NCBI GenBank assembly: GCA_035526665.1
Contig: DATLBY010000038.1
Coordinates: forward strand, 1 to 18,442
Reading direction: 5' to 3'
DNA length: 18,442 nt
DNA from: DATLBY01 sp035526665
GTDB lineage: Bacteria; Acidobacteriota; Terriglobia; Bryobacterales; Bryobacteraceae
This document shows positions 1-6,108 of this stretch, one piece after another. The notes under the pieces are model-generated. The model was not told where the DNA came from, made no database searches, and was given only the letters and a program-made list of their open reading frames with translations. Each line of letters begins with the position of its first letter. The stretch's first letter is position 1. Made by a program: the position numbers and the translations under genes.

Positions 1-669
1 GGCAATGAGAGTTTTGCGTCCGCGCTCGCCGGAAAAATAGTGGATGTAGCTCAAAACCGCATCGTTCACCTCCAGCGGCAGCTGCGAGGCGGTCGTGACC
101 ATCTGCTCTTTGACTTTCGGCTTCAAGTTCGGATCCACCGGGAAAGTGAGCTCGATAATATCTTCCAGGGGAGCTTTGTCATAGCCGGGCTGATTGGAAA
201 GATCTCCTGAGCCCAGACTGTTCACGTCATACCGGTGGATGGATGCCACCAGATCTTCCAGCCTCTTCTCCACCTTGTACCGTTCCGCGAAATTCTCCGG
301 CGTCGCCATCAGAAGGTCCACCGCCCTGTCGAATTCCTGGCGGGCTCCGTCCACATCACCCTGCTGGAAGAGCTTCTTCCCGCTCTGGTAATGATCTTCG
401 GCTCTGCGAACCCTCAGATCGGCCTGGGAAGGGCGGGGAGGGACTTGAACGCTACGGTTCAGAAAACGGGGTGTCTCAGCCAGATAGGGGTTGGGAGCTA
501 CTTCAGGGGCCTGAGACAGCGGAGGTACCACGGCCGGCGCGGATTTAGGAACCGGTGGCAGGAACGACATTCTGAACTTCTGAGTATTTCCTGTGGAGGT
601 ACAACCAATGCTTACGGCGAACGCGAAAACTGACGTGCAGATCAAGAGGTAGTTATGACGAACGGTCAT
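1..669 (-). CDS. MltD-like lytic transglycosylase lipoprotein, N-terminal part (runs off left edge)
   Basis: The frame is open from the ATG at 667-669 to the window edge (223 codons, no stop). Residues 1-22 form a hydrophobic signal peptide ending SIG-C23, a weak lipobox because position -3 is Ser, so lipid attachment is possible but not certain. A Pro-rich linker follows (about 35-75), then a single TPR-like helical pair (about 78-112, with QQGDVDGARQEFDRA). The last 40 residues (QLPLEVNDAVLSYIHYFS, then GERGRKTL) resemble the stretch just before the catalytic Glu domain in MltD/DniR-type murein transglycosylases. The catalytic Glu and any LysM repeats would lie outside the window, so the enzyme assignment rests on this short segment and gene architecture. 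If correct, the protein cleaves peptidoglycan glycan strands in the periplasm. A promoter is visible at 715-743. An Acidobacteriota-specific TPR lipoprotein of other function is the alternative. Confidence 0.62.
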   Translation of the reverse strand, partial: MTVRHNYLLICTSVFAFAVSIGCTSTGNTQKFRMSFLPPVPKSAPAVVPPLSQAPEVAPNPYLAETPRFLNRSVQVPPRPSQADLRVRRAEDHYQSGKKLFQQGDVDGARQEFDRAVDLLMATPENFAERYKVEKRLEDLVASIHRYDVNSLGSGDLSNQPGYDKAPLEDIIELTFPVDPNLKPKVKEQMVTTASQLPLEVNDAVLSYIHYFSGERGRKTLIA

Positions 670-714
670 TCTTGCCCTTACCTGTTTTGAAATTTAATTA
701 CATCCGAGTCTCTG

Positions 715-743
715 ACTTTAACCCATTTGAAAGCATGGGTCAA
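715..743 (-). promoter_or_regulatory. Sigma-70-like promoter for the MltD-like gene
   Basis: On the minus strand, TTGACC (738-743) is followed by a 17-nt spacer and TAAAGT (715-720). The -35 box matches 5 of 6 consensus bases and the -10 box 4 of 6. Transcription would start near 708, giving a leader of about 40 nt before the ATG at 669. An AGGTAAG-like sequence lies upstream of the ATG as a weak ribosome-binding site. This is a sequence-only prediction. Confidence 0.5.
721..740. repeat. Inverted repeat ACCCAT-N8-ATGGGT in the promoter spacer
   Basis: A 6-bp perfect dyad with an 8-nt centre fills the spacer between the predicted -35 and -10 boxes of the MltD-like gene and overlaps the -35 by three bases. 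A repressor or MerR-type activator bound here would control that promoter, but a 6-bp dyad can occur by chance. Confidence 0.4.
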
Positions 744-921
744 GTGGACACACCGCCGGGTCGAAATGAGGCAAACACGGGTTAAACGGTACATAGGGCC
801 CTAAAGTTCTGAAAACAGGTGCCGGAACCTTAACCTAACGCTCCCGCCGCGTGGCTTGCCCGTGCCGATGTTTCTTTCGGACCTCGAAAATCGCGGTCTA
901 GAAAACGAGTAACGGTTAAAA

Positions 922-944
922 TCCAGGCTTTTTTTTCCAGGCTT
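922..944. repeat. Short direct repeat (TCCAGGCTT x2) at the end of the EF-G-like gene
   Basis: TCCAGGCTT occurs at 922-930 and 936-944, separated by a T run; the second copy covers two bases of the EF-G-like stop codon (943-945). It looks like a local 14-bp slippage duplication. No intrinsic terminator hairpin is visible just downstream of the gene. The remaining intergenic sequence (745-921) holds only a 10-bp palindrome, TAGGGCCCTA, at 794-803, with no gene. Confidence 0.5.
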
Positions 945-3039
945 ATTCCTCTTCCTCCGCATCGCCGGACTTCGCGGCTTTGGCTGCCGCTACGATCTTC
1001 TCTGCCTGAGGAGCAGGTACATAGTCGTAGTGGTCGAACTCCATGTGGAAGGAGGCGCGGCCCTGGGTCATGGAAATCAGGTCGTTCTGATAATTCAGCA
1101 TTTCAGACATGGGGACGACGGCCCGGATGACCTGGGTTGGACCCTTGGTGTCCAAGCCGGCAATCCGACCCCGGCGGCTGTTCATATCGCCCATCAGATC
1201 GCCTGCGTACTCGACCGGCGCTTGCACCTCCACCCTCATGACCGGTTCCAGCAGCGACGGCTTGGCCGACTGCATGGCGAGCTTAAAAGCTTTGCGCGCC
1301 GCCAACTTGAAGGCCATTTCCGAGGAATCGACGTCATGGTACGAGCCGTCGTAGACCGTCACCTTGAAATCCACCACCGGGTAGCCGGCTAAATAGCCGT
1401 TGGCAGCGGCCTCCACGATTCCCTTTTCGATAGCCGGAATGAAGTTCCTAGGAATCGCGCCGCCAAATACCTCATTGGCGAACTGGAAGTTCTCTCCTCG
1501 GGCCAGCGGTTCCACGCGAATCCAGCAGTCCCCGAACTGGCCATGGCCGCCGGTCTGTTTCTTATGGCGCCCCTGTACTTCCGCCCGGCCTCGAATGGTT
1601 TCCCGGTAAGGAATCTTGGGCGCATGCAGCGCGACGTCCACACCGTAGCGCTTTTTCAGACGGCTCACAATTATTTCGACATGCTGCTGCCCACTGCCCG
1701 CCAGCAGGAAGTCTTTCGTCTGCGGATCGCGGTAGAACCGCAGCGAGGGATCCTCCTCTAATATTTTATGGATCGCATTGCCCATGCGATCTTCATCGTT
1801 GCGCGATTTAGCTTCGATGGCGTACGCGATGGAAGGCTCAGGGAATTTCACCGGCGGGTAGCTGATGACAGAGCTCCTGGCGCAAAGCGTATCGCCAGTA
1901 AGCGTATCTTTTAACTTCGCCACCGCGCCTATATCACCGGCGTGGATCTCAGGAACCTGCTGGATAGTCTTGCCCATCAGGATGCCAATATGGGCCATCC
2001 GTTCATCCGTACCGCTGCGGGCGTTCACCAGGTGATCGTCACTTTTCATTACGCCGGAGCAGACCTTAAAGTAGGTGACCCGCCCGGCGAACGGATCGGC
2101 GAGCGTTTTGAAAACATAGAGAGAGACAGGTTCTGTGTCTTCAATTGGACGAAGAATGTCCTTCCCGCCTGCCGTGGCGCTCAATGGACCGCGTCCGGTT
2201 GGTGCGGGGAGATGCTCCACAATAAAGTTCAGCAACAGATCCGTTCCCATGTTCTGGAAGGCGGCCGCGCACAGTACGGGCGAGATACGCAGGTCGCGCA
2301 TGCCCTGCTGCAAGCCCTCCACAATGTGAGGAATCGGAAGCGTACCTTCCGCGAAAAACTCTTCCAGCAGCGCGTCGTTGCCTTCGGCCACCATCTCCAC
2401 CAGCGCTTCATGACCCGCCTTGGCGGCCTCCTCCATGTCCGCGGGAATCTCGCTCTCGGTGCCTTTGCCATCGCCTCCGGGCGTGTAGTGGTACGCCTTC
2501 ATGTTGATCAAATCGACGATGCCGCTGAAATTCTTCTCCGAGCCGATCGGCAGGTGAAGCGGAATCGCAGTGCGTCCGCAGGTGTTATGAATACTCTCCA
2601 CAGCACGGTCGAAACTGGACCGCTCACGATCCAGTTTGTTCACCAGGAAAGCACGAGGAATTTTGTACTCCTCGGCAAATTCGAAGACCTTCTCGGTCTG
2701 GACCTCGACGCCGGCGATCCCATCCACAACTATCAGGGCCGAATCCGCGGCTGCAAGCACGGCGCGTGTGTCCTGTATAAAAATATTGAAGCCGGGCGTA
2801 TCTATCAGGTTGATCTTGTTCTTCTTCCATTCGGCGACGGCGAGTGCCGATGAGATGGTAATCTTCCGGTTTATCTCCTCTTCATCGAAATCAGTGACGG
2901 TATTGCCTTCATCCGGCTTGGTGAACCGATTGACGGAGCCGGAAGAATACAGCAGGGCGGATGTGAGCATGGTCTTGCCCGAGTGACCGTGCCCTACAAT
3001 GCCGACGTTGCGAACGTCCTTGCCTTCGTAAACCTTCAC
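943..3039 (-). CDS. Elongation factor G paralogue (EF-G2 type translational GTPase)
   Basis: This 698-residue protein has full EF-G architecture. The G domain carries P-loop GHGHSGKT (16-23), switch I RKITI (58-62), DTPGF (80-84) and NKLD (134-137). Domain II spans about 300-390, III about 400-475, IV about 478-600 and V about 600-675, ending in a short Glu-rich tail. Domain IV keeps the tip motif SYHDVDSSE with His568, which in EF-G contacts the decoding centre, so ribosomal translocation is structurally plausible. The P-loop GHGHSGKT differs from AHIDAGKT of the main bacterial EF-G, which marks this as the divergent second paralogue rather than the housekeeping copy. It presumably binds the ribosome and hydrolyses GTP; the specific role of such paralogues is unsettled. 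The start is a GTG at 3037-3039, fixed by an AAGGAGG 10 nt upstream. It stands alone, divergent from the isomerase gene. Confidence 0.9.
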   Translation of the reverse strand: MKVYEGKDVRNVGIVGHGHSGKTMLTSALLYSSGSVNRFTKPDEGNTVTDFDEEEINRKITISSALAVAEWKKNKINLIDTPGFNIFIQDTRAVLAAADSALIVVDGIAGVEVQTEKVFEFAEEYKIPRAFLVNKLDRERSSFDRAVESIHNTCGRTAIPLHLPIGSEKNFSGIVDLINMKAYHYTPGGDGKGTESEIPADMEEAAKAGHEALVEMVAEGNDALLEEFFAEGTLPIPHIVEGLQQGMRDLRISPVLCAAAFQNMGTDLLLNFIVEHLPAPTGRGPLSATAGGKDILRPIEDTEPVSLYVFKTLADPFAGRVTYFKVCSGVMKSDDHLVNARSGTDERMAHIGILMGKTIQQVPEIHAGDIGAVAKLKDTLTGDTLCARSSVISYPPVKFPEPSIAYAIEAKSRNDEDRMGNAIHKILEEDPSLRFYRDPQTKDFLLAGSGQQHVEIIVSRLKKRYGVDVALHAPKIPYRETIRGRAEVQGRHKKQTGGHGQFGDCWIRVEPLARGENFQFANEVFGGAIPRNFIPAIEKGIVEAAANGYLAGYPVVDFKVTVYDGSYHDVDSSEMAFKLAARKAFKLAMQSAKPSLLEPVMRVEVQAPVEYAGDLMGDMNSRRGRIAGLDTKGPTQVIRAVVPMSEMLNYQNDLISMTQGRASFHMEFDHYDYVPAPQAEKIVAAAKAAKSGDAEEEE

Positions 3040-3049
3040 AGAGGTACAG

Positions 3050-3056
3050 CCTCCTT
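3050..3056 (-). promoter_or_regulatory. Ribosome-binding site AAGGAGG supporting a GTG start
   Basis: AAGGAGG on the minus strand ends 10 nt before the GTG at 3037-3039 of the EF-G-like gene and is the reason for choosing that non-ATG start. MKVYEGKDVRNVGIVGH also begins where translational GTPases normally begin. Confidence 0.7.
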
Positions 3057-3153
3057 TTTAGACGAGGTGATGTTATCACACAGAAGGATCGGCTATCAGG
3101 CCGCAGGATGCCTGAGGCAAAATGTATTTTTTGAGAGCCCGGGCAGGCAATCC

Positions 3154-3162
3154 TGCTATGAT
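3154..3162 (+). promoter_or_regulatory. Candidate extended -10 promoter for the sugar isomerase-like gene
   Basis: TGCTATGAT matches the extended -10 form (TG-N-TATGAT, with TATGAT at 3157-3162). TTGAGA at 3131-3136 lies 20 nt upstream, too far for a canonical -35, so the extended -10 would carry most recognition. The leader would be only about 20 nt, with AGGAG at 3173-3177 serving the ATG at 3190. A 6-bp dyad, GCAATC (3147-3152) and GATTGC (3160-3165), overlaps the -10. Confidence 0.35.
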
Positions 3163-3189
3163 TGCTTGCGTCAGGAGCTCTCTATACTC

Positions 3190-4044
3190 ATGTACTCAAG
3201 AAGAGATTTCAGCAAACTTGCACTCGCGGGAATTCCAGCTGCCGCCCTGTGGGCCAAGCCAAATTCCAAAATCAACGGCGTTCAGATCGGATGCCAGAGC
3301 TACAGCTTTCGAGACAGGTCCCTCGACGAGGCCCTTAAGGCGATGGTGGATATCGGCCTGAGCGAATGCGAGCTGTGGCAAGGCCACGTGGAGCCAAAGA
3401 AGGGAACGCCGCCCGAAGATGTTAAAAAATGGCGCGTGGCGCCGCGGACTCTTACCGAATTGCGGGATGTAAAGAAGAAATTCGACGCCGCCGGAGTAAA
3501 TATCTACGCCTTGAATTACAGCTTCAACAAAGCCTTCAGTGACGAGGAGATCGAGCATGGGATGGAATTTGCCAAGGCCCTGGGGACAAAGTATATTACC
3601 GCCTCGTCCAAGGTGAGCCTGGCAAAAAAGATCAATGACATTGCGCACAAACACGGCGTGATCGTGGCCATGCATGGGCACGACAAGACCAGCGACCCGG
3701 ACGAGTTCTCAAGCTCCGACAGCTTTGCCCGGGCAATGGATGGGAATTCGAATATAGCAGTGAACCTGGATATCGGCCATTTCACCGCCGCCAATGAGGA
3801 TCCGCTGGCTTACATCGACAAGCATCACGACAAAATCGTGACGCTGCACATCAAAGACCGCAAGAAGAACCACGGCGACAACATGCCGTTCGGGCAGGGA
3901 GAGACGAAGATCAAAGAGGTGCTTCAGCTCTTGAAGAACAAGAAGTACCGCATTCCTGCGAACATCGAGTACGAATACAAGGGTGTGGATACGGTTGCGG
4001 AAGTGAAGAAGTGTTACGAGTTCTGCAAGGCGGCGCTGGCATAA
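3190..4044 (+). CDS. Tat-exported sugar phosphate isomerase/epimerase-like TIM-barrel protein
   Basis: The product has 284 residues. The N-terminus YSRRDFSKLALAGIPAAALWA is a twin-arginine signal, so the folded protein should be exported. The rest is a xylose-isomerase-like TIM barrel (PF01261 type): SECELW at 58-63, MHGHD at 161-165, NLDIGHF at 192-198, HIKDR at 220-224 and IEYEY at 259-263. Asp194, His197, His220 and Glu260/262 sit where this fold places divalent-metal ligands, while the Glu often found on the fifth strand is replaced by the His-rich MHGH. The substrate cannot be read from sequence; a ketose/aldose isomerase or epimerase acting on an exported sugar is the family expectation. 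The frame is open further upstream to 2983, but the ATG at 3190 is preferred because AGGAG lies 12 nt upstream and the Tat motif begins there. It converges with the DUF1326 gene, 26 nt away. Confidence 0.85.
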   Translation: MYSRRDFSKLALAGIPAAALWAKPNSKINGVQIGCQSYSFRDRSLDEALKAMVDIGLSECELWQGHVEPKKGTPPEDVKKWRVAPRTLTELRDVKKKFDAAGVNIYALNYSFNKAFSDEEIEHGMEFAKALGTKYITASSKVSLAKKINDIAHKHGVIVAMHGHDKTSDPDEFSSSDSFARAMDGNSNIAVNLDIGHFTAANEDPLAYIDKHHDKIVTLHIKDRKKNHGDNMPFGQGETKIKEVLQLLKNKKYRIPANIEYEYKGVDTVAEVKKCYEFCKAALA

Positions 4045-4060
4045 GCCACGCCGCCTTGCA
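4024..4060. terminator. Strong hairpin between convergent genes (bidirectional terminator or 3' stabiliser)
   Basis: The arms TGCAAGGCGGCG (4024-4035) and CGCCGCCTTGCA (4049-4060) pair perfectly over 12 bp. Inside, TGGC (4037-4040) pairs with GCCA (4045-4048) after one bulged C, leaving ATAA as the loop. The isomerase stop codon TAA (4042-4044) is in that loop, so the last six codons form the left arm. No U-tract follows on either strand, so this is not a textbook intrinsic terminator. It may block both converging transcripts or protect 3' ends. Confidence 0.6.
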
Positions 4061-4070
4061 GGGAGGAAAC

Positions 4071-4751
4071 CTAGTTGTTGAGGTGGAAGGTGCCGACAAA
4101 GGCGCTGCGCTTGTCCGGGCTGCTCCAAGTGGTGCCTAGCTCTTTCCCCGTGAAGGTGTGGGCCAGAGCGAACGCCGGCATGGCGTGATCGAGCTTGGTC
4201 AAAGGCGCATACCAGGCTTCTTCATTCGAGCAGAGATGATCGCGGTGATCGATGGCACGCGTCCGGATGGTGGCCAGGGTGCCTGCCGAGAGCGTAGCCT
4301 TGGCTTCGTGCATGCTGGCGCCTTCGAACTTGAACTCAATCGGCTGGTAATCAACGGCTCGCACGTCCTGTAGCAGATCGCCTCCCATGCGTTGGGCGAA
4401 GCTCTTGAGCGCGAGACGCTGCTCCGGGGTGGCCTTCTCATCGATGATTACTACTGACTTTACCGGATAGGCGTTCCCATTGACATTTCCGAGCGTGCTA
4501 GAGGCTTTGACCACTCCGATGACGGATAGGCCATCCAAATTGACGCCTTGAAACTGTCCTTTATTGATATGCCAGCCGAACACGGCGAGGTTGCCTACCA
4601 GGTCGACTTCCGAGTTGGCAAAGCAAGGGCCGGTGAATACATCGGCGGTGCGCGCTTCGATGTAATCTCCCTGCACACTGGTCTGAACGGGAAAGCCGGC
4701 TCCGAAAAGCGTGGAAGCGGCCAGCAGGAGAACTGCAAAAACTGTTTTCAT
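4071..4751 (-). CDS. Exported DUF1326 domain protein
   Basis: A protein of 226 residues. A Sec-type signal peptide (MKTVFAVLLLAASTLFGAG, cleavage near 18-20) precedes a DUF1326-type domain starting with the characteristic YIEARTADVFTGPCF (30-44). Cys43 and Cys174 are the only cysteines and could form a disulfide in the periplasm. The function of DUF1326 is not established, and nothing here reveals a catalytic site. The ATG at 4749-4751 is chosen over an upstream frame extension because GGAGG lies 10 nt before it and the signal peptide begins there. It is a single gene, converging with the isomerase and separated from the upstream oxidoreductase operon by a GC-rich inverted repeat. Confidence 0.8.
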   Translation of the reverse strand: MKTVFAVLLLAASTLFGAGFPVQTSVQGDYIEARTADVFTGPCFANSEVDLVGNLAVFGWHINKGQFQGVNLDGLSVIGVVKASSTLGNVNGNAYPVKSVVIIDEKATPEQRLALKSFAQRMGGDLLQDVRAVDYQPIEFKFEGASMHEAKATLSAGTLATIRTRAIDHRDHLCSNEEAWYAPLTKLDHAMPAFALAHTFTGKELGTTWSSPDKRSAFVGTFHLNN

Positions 4752-4780
4752 CCTCAAATATCCTCCAGAGGGTTTCTTTC

Positions 4781-4809
4781 CTATAATAGCGCGATCCGCC
4801 GGGTTTGTA
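4781..4809 (-). promoter_or_regulatory. Weak candidate promoter of the DUF1326 gene
   Basis: On the minus strand TACAAA (4804-4809), a 17-nt spacer and TTATAG (4781-4786) resemble a degenerate sigma-70 promoter; TATTAT (4783-4788) is an overlapping alternative -10. The -35 box is poor. Support comes mainly from position: it is about 30 nt upstream of the start codon and just downstream of the inverted repeat at 4811-4837. Confidence 0.3.
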
Positions 4810-4810
4810 C

Positions 4811-4837
4811 CCCCCCTGTGGGTAAATAACAGGGGGG
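4811..4837. repeat. GC-rich inverted repeat (9-bp arms) between the oxidoreductase operon and the DUF1326 gene
   Basis: CCCCCCTGT (4811-4819) and ACAGGGGGG (4829-4837) are perfect reverse complements around a 9-nt loop. It could stop transcription from the operon ending at 4900, although no U-tract follows on the minus strand. Alternatively it is an operator, since it sits directly upstream of the candidate promoter of the DUF1326 gene. Confidence 0.6.
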
Positions 4838-4899
4838 CCGGGATGCGCCCCAACTGGTGATTCAGTCGAGCGCGCCCCATCCAGGTTTAAAAAACGTCG

Positions 4900-5115
4900 T
4901 TACAGGGCTTTATAGCAGGCGCGGATTTCGTGGCACTCGTAATCGTCGGCCAGTTTGCCGTCGGGTCCGAGACAGGTCTGAGTTTTATGGCACCAGAAGA
5001 GCCGATCGTTGCCGTGAGGGACCGTGGGGTCCCACTCGGCATCGATAAACATACCCTTCCAGCGAAGGTGATTGCAGCGATCTTCGTCGATTCGCGTCAG
5101 TCCGGCGCGTTCCAT
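4900..5115 (-). CDS. Small Cys-containing hypothetical protein at the end of the oxidoreductase operon
   Basis: The product has 71 residues from the ATG at 5113-5115; a TTG at 5119-5121 is a possible earlier start. I do not recognise a named family. It is soluble and acidic, with no signal peptide, and has five Cys plus several His and Trp in short motifs (RCNHLRWKGMF, FWCHKTQTCLGPDG, YECHEIRACY), suggesting metal or cluster binding. The start lies 9 nt past the stop of the FAD subunit, so it is almost certainly co-transcribed and translated by coupling. A role as assembly or maturation partner of the molybdenum enzyme is possible but is only inferred from position. Confidence 0.65.
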   Translation of the reverse strand: MERAGLTRIDEDRCNHLRWKGMFIDAEWDPTVPHGNDRLFWCHKTQTCLGPDGKLADDYECHEIRACYKAL

Positions 5116-5124
5116 GAGCAATAC

Positions 5125-6108
5125 CTACGCTTTCATACCAGCGGCGTGGAGCAGCGCGCGTTTCACCGCAACGCGGGCCAACTGGACCTTGTACTCGTTT
5201 TGGCTGAGCGGTTTTGCGTCCGCGACCGCAGCTTTGCCGGCCTCCTCGGCGACCGACTCGCTGATCGTCTTTCCGGCGAGAAATTTCTCCGCGCCGGCGG
5301 CGATATGGGGGGTAGGCGCAACATGACCCATCACGATTCGGGCACTGCCGACGGAATTGCCCTTCATCGTCAGCGCAACCGATGCCGTGGCCAGCGGCCA
5401 ATCGAGCGCATCCTTCTCGCGCACCTCATAGGTGGCGTTCTTGGCCCCTTTGCTTGTAGGCACCACGATCTCCGTGAGGATCTCGTTGGCCTGGAGGGCC
5501 GTCTCGCGTCCCTGTGCGTTCTGGGGCACGAGGAAAAACTTCTCGATGGGGACTTCGCGGTTGCCAGAAGGTGAAACCAGTTTCACCTTAGCGCCGAGGG
5601 CCACCAAGGCGGGTCCCAGGCTGGAGGCGCTGACAAAGTATGCGGGCGCGGCGGGGAAGATGGCGTGGTAGCGGTTCTCGCCATTCGGCACCAGGCTCTT
5701 GCCTGAGGCATCCATCGCGAGCAGACCGTGGCCGCCGCGGTAGTACCAGCAGCGCGGGCGCTGGCAGAGATCGCCTCCGACGGTTCCCATGTTGCGGATC
5801 TGAGGACTCGAAACTCCGCGGACGGCTTCGATCAGCGAGGGATATTCGGAGCGAACGGCTGCGTTCTCCATCAGCTCATCGAAGGTGACGATGGACCCGA
5901 TGCGCAGCCCGGCGCCGGACTTGTGGATGCCGCCGAGCTCCTTAATTCCTTTCACGTTGACGACACGTTTAGGTGTCTCGACATAGTCCTTCATCAGGCT
6001 GATGAGGTCAGTGCCGCCGGCCAGAATACCGGCTTCTCCCCATTGGGCGGACAGAAGACCGGTTGCTTCCTGGAGCGTGGTTGGATTTGCGTATTCGAAG
6101 GCTTGCAT
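5125..6108 (-). CDS. FAD-binding subunit of a PaoABC/xanthine dehydrogenase-type oxidoreductase
   Basis: A protein of 327 residues. It has the FAD-binding fold of molybdopterin dehydrogenase medium subunits: LAGGTDL (29-35) and SSPQIRNMGTVGGDL (100-114) contact FAD in this family, and the C-terminal CO-dehydrogenase flavoprotein domain follows from about residue 215. It would pass electrons between the [2Fe-2S] subunit and an acceptor. It has no signal peptide of its own and would be exported with the Tat-signal subunit. It starts at an ATG whose first base is the last base of the molybdopterin subunit stop (TAATG), showing translational coupling. Oddity: only two cysteines (115 and 120) are present. 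The PaoB-type relatives have four Cys ligands for an extra [4Fe-4S] cluster, so that cluster appears to be absent. Confidence 0.88.
   Translation of the reverse strand: MQAFEYANPTTLQEATGLLSAQWGEAGILAGGTDLISLMKDYVETPKRVVNVKGIKELGGIHKSGAGLRIGSIVTFDELMENAAVRSEYPSLIEAVRGVSSPQIRNMGTVGGDLCQRPRCWYYRGGHGLLAMDASGKSLVPNGENRYHAIFPAAPAYFVSASSLGPALVALGAKVKLVSPSGNREVPIEKFFLVPQNAQGRETALQANEILTEIVVPTSKGAKNATYEVREKDALDWPLATASVALTMKGNSVGSARIVMGHVAPTPHIAAGAEKFLAGKTISESVAEEAGKAAVADAKPLSQNEYKVQLARVAVKRALLHAAGMKA

Noticed and set aside
794..803. 10-bp palindrome TAGGGCCCTA in the gap between the MltD-like and EF-G-like genes
   Set aside because: No loop for an RNA hairpin, not aligned with a promoter, and short enough to occur by chance.
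1942..2853. Plus-strand open frame of 303 codons opposite the EF-G-like gene
   Set aside because: Same antisense effect; the minus-strand reading has the full set of GTPase motifs across this region.
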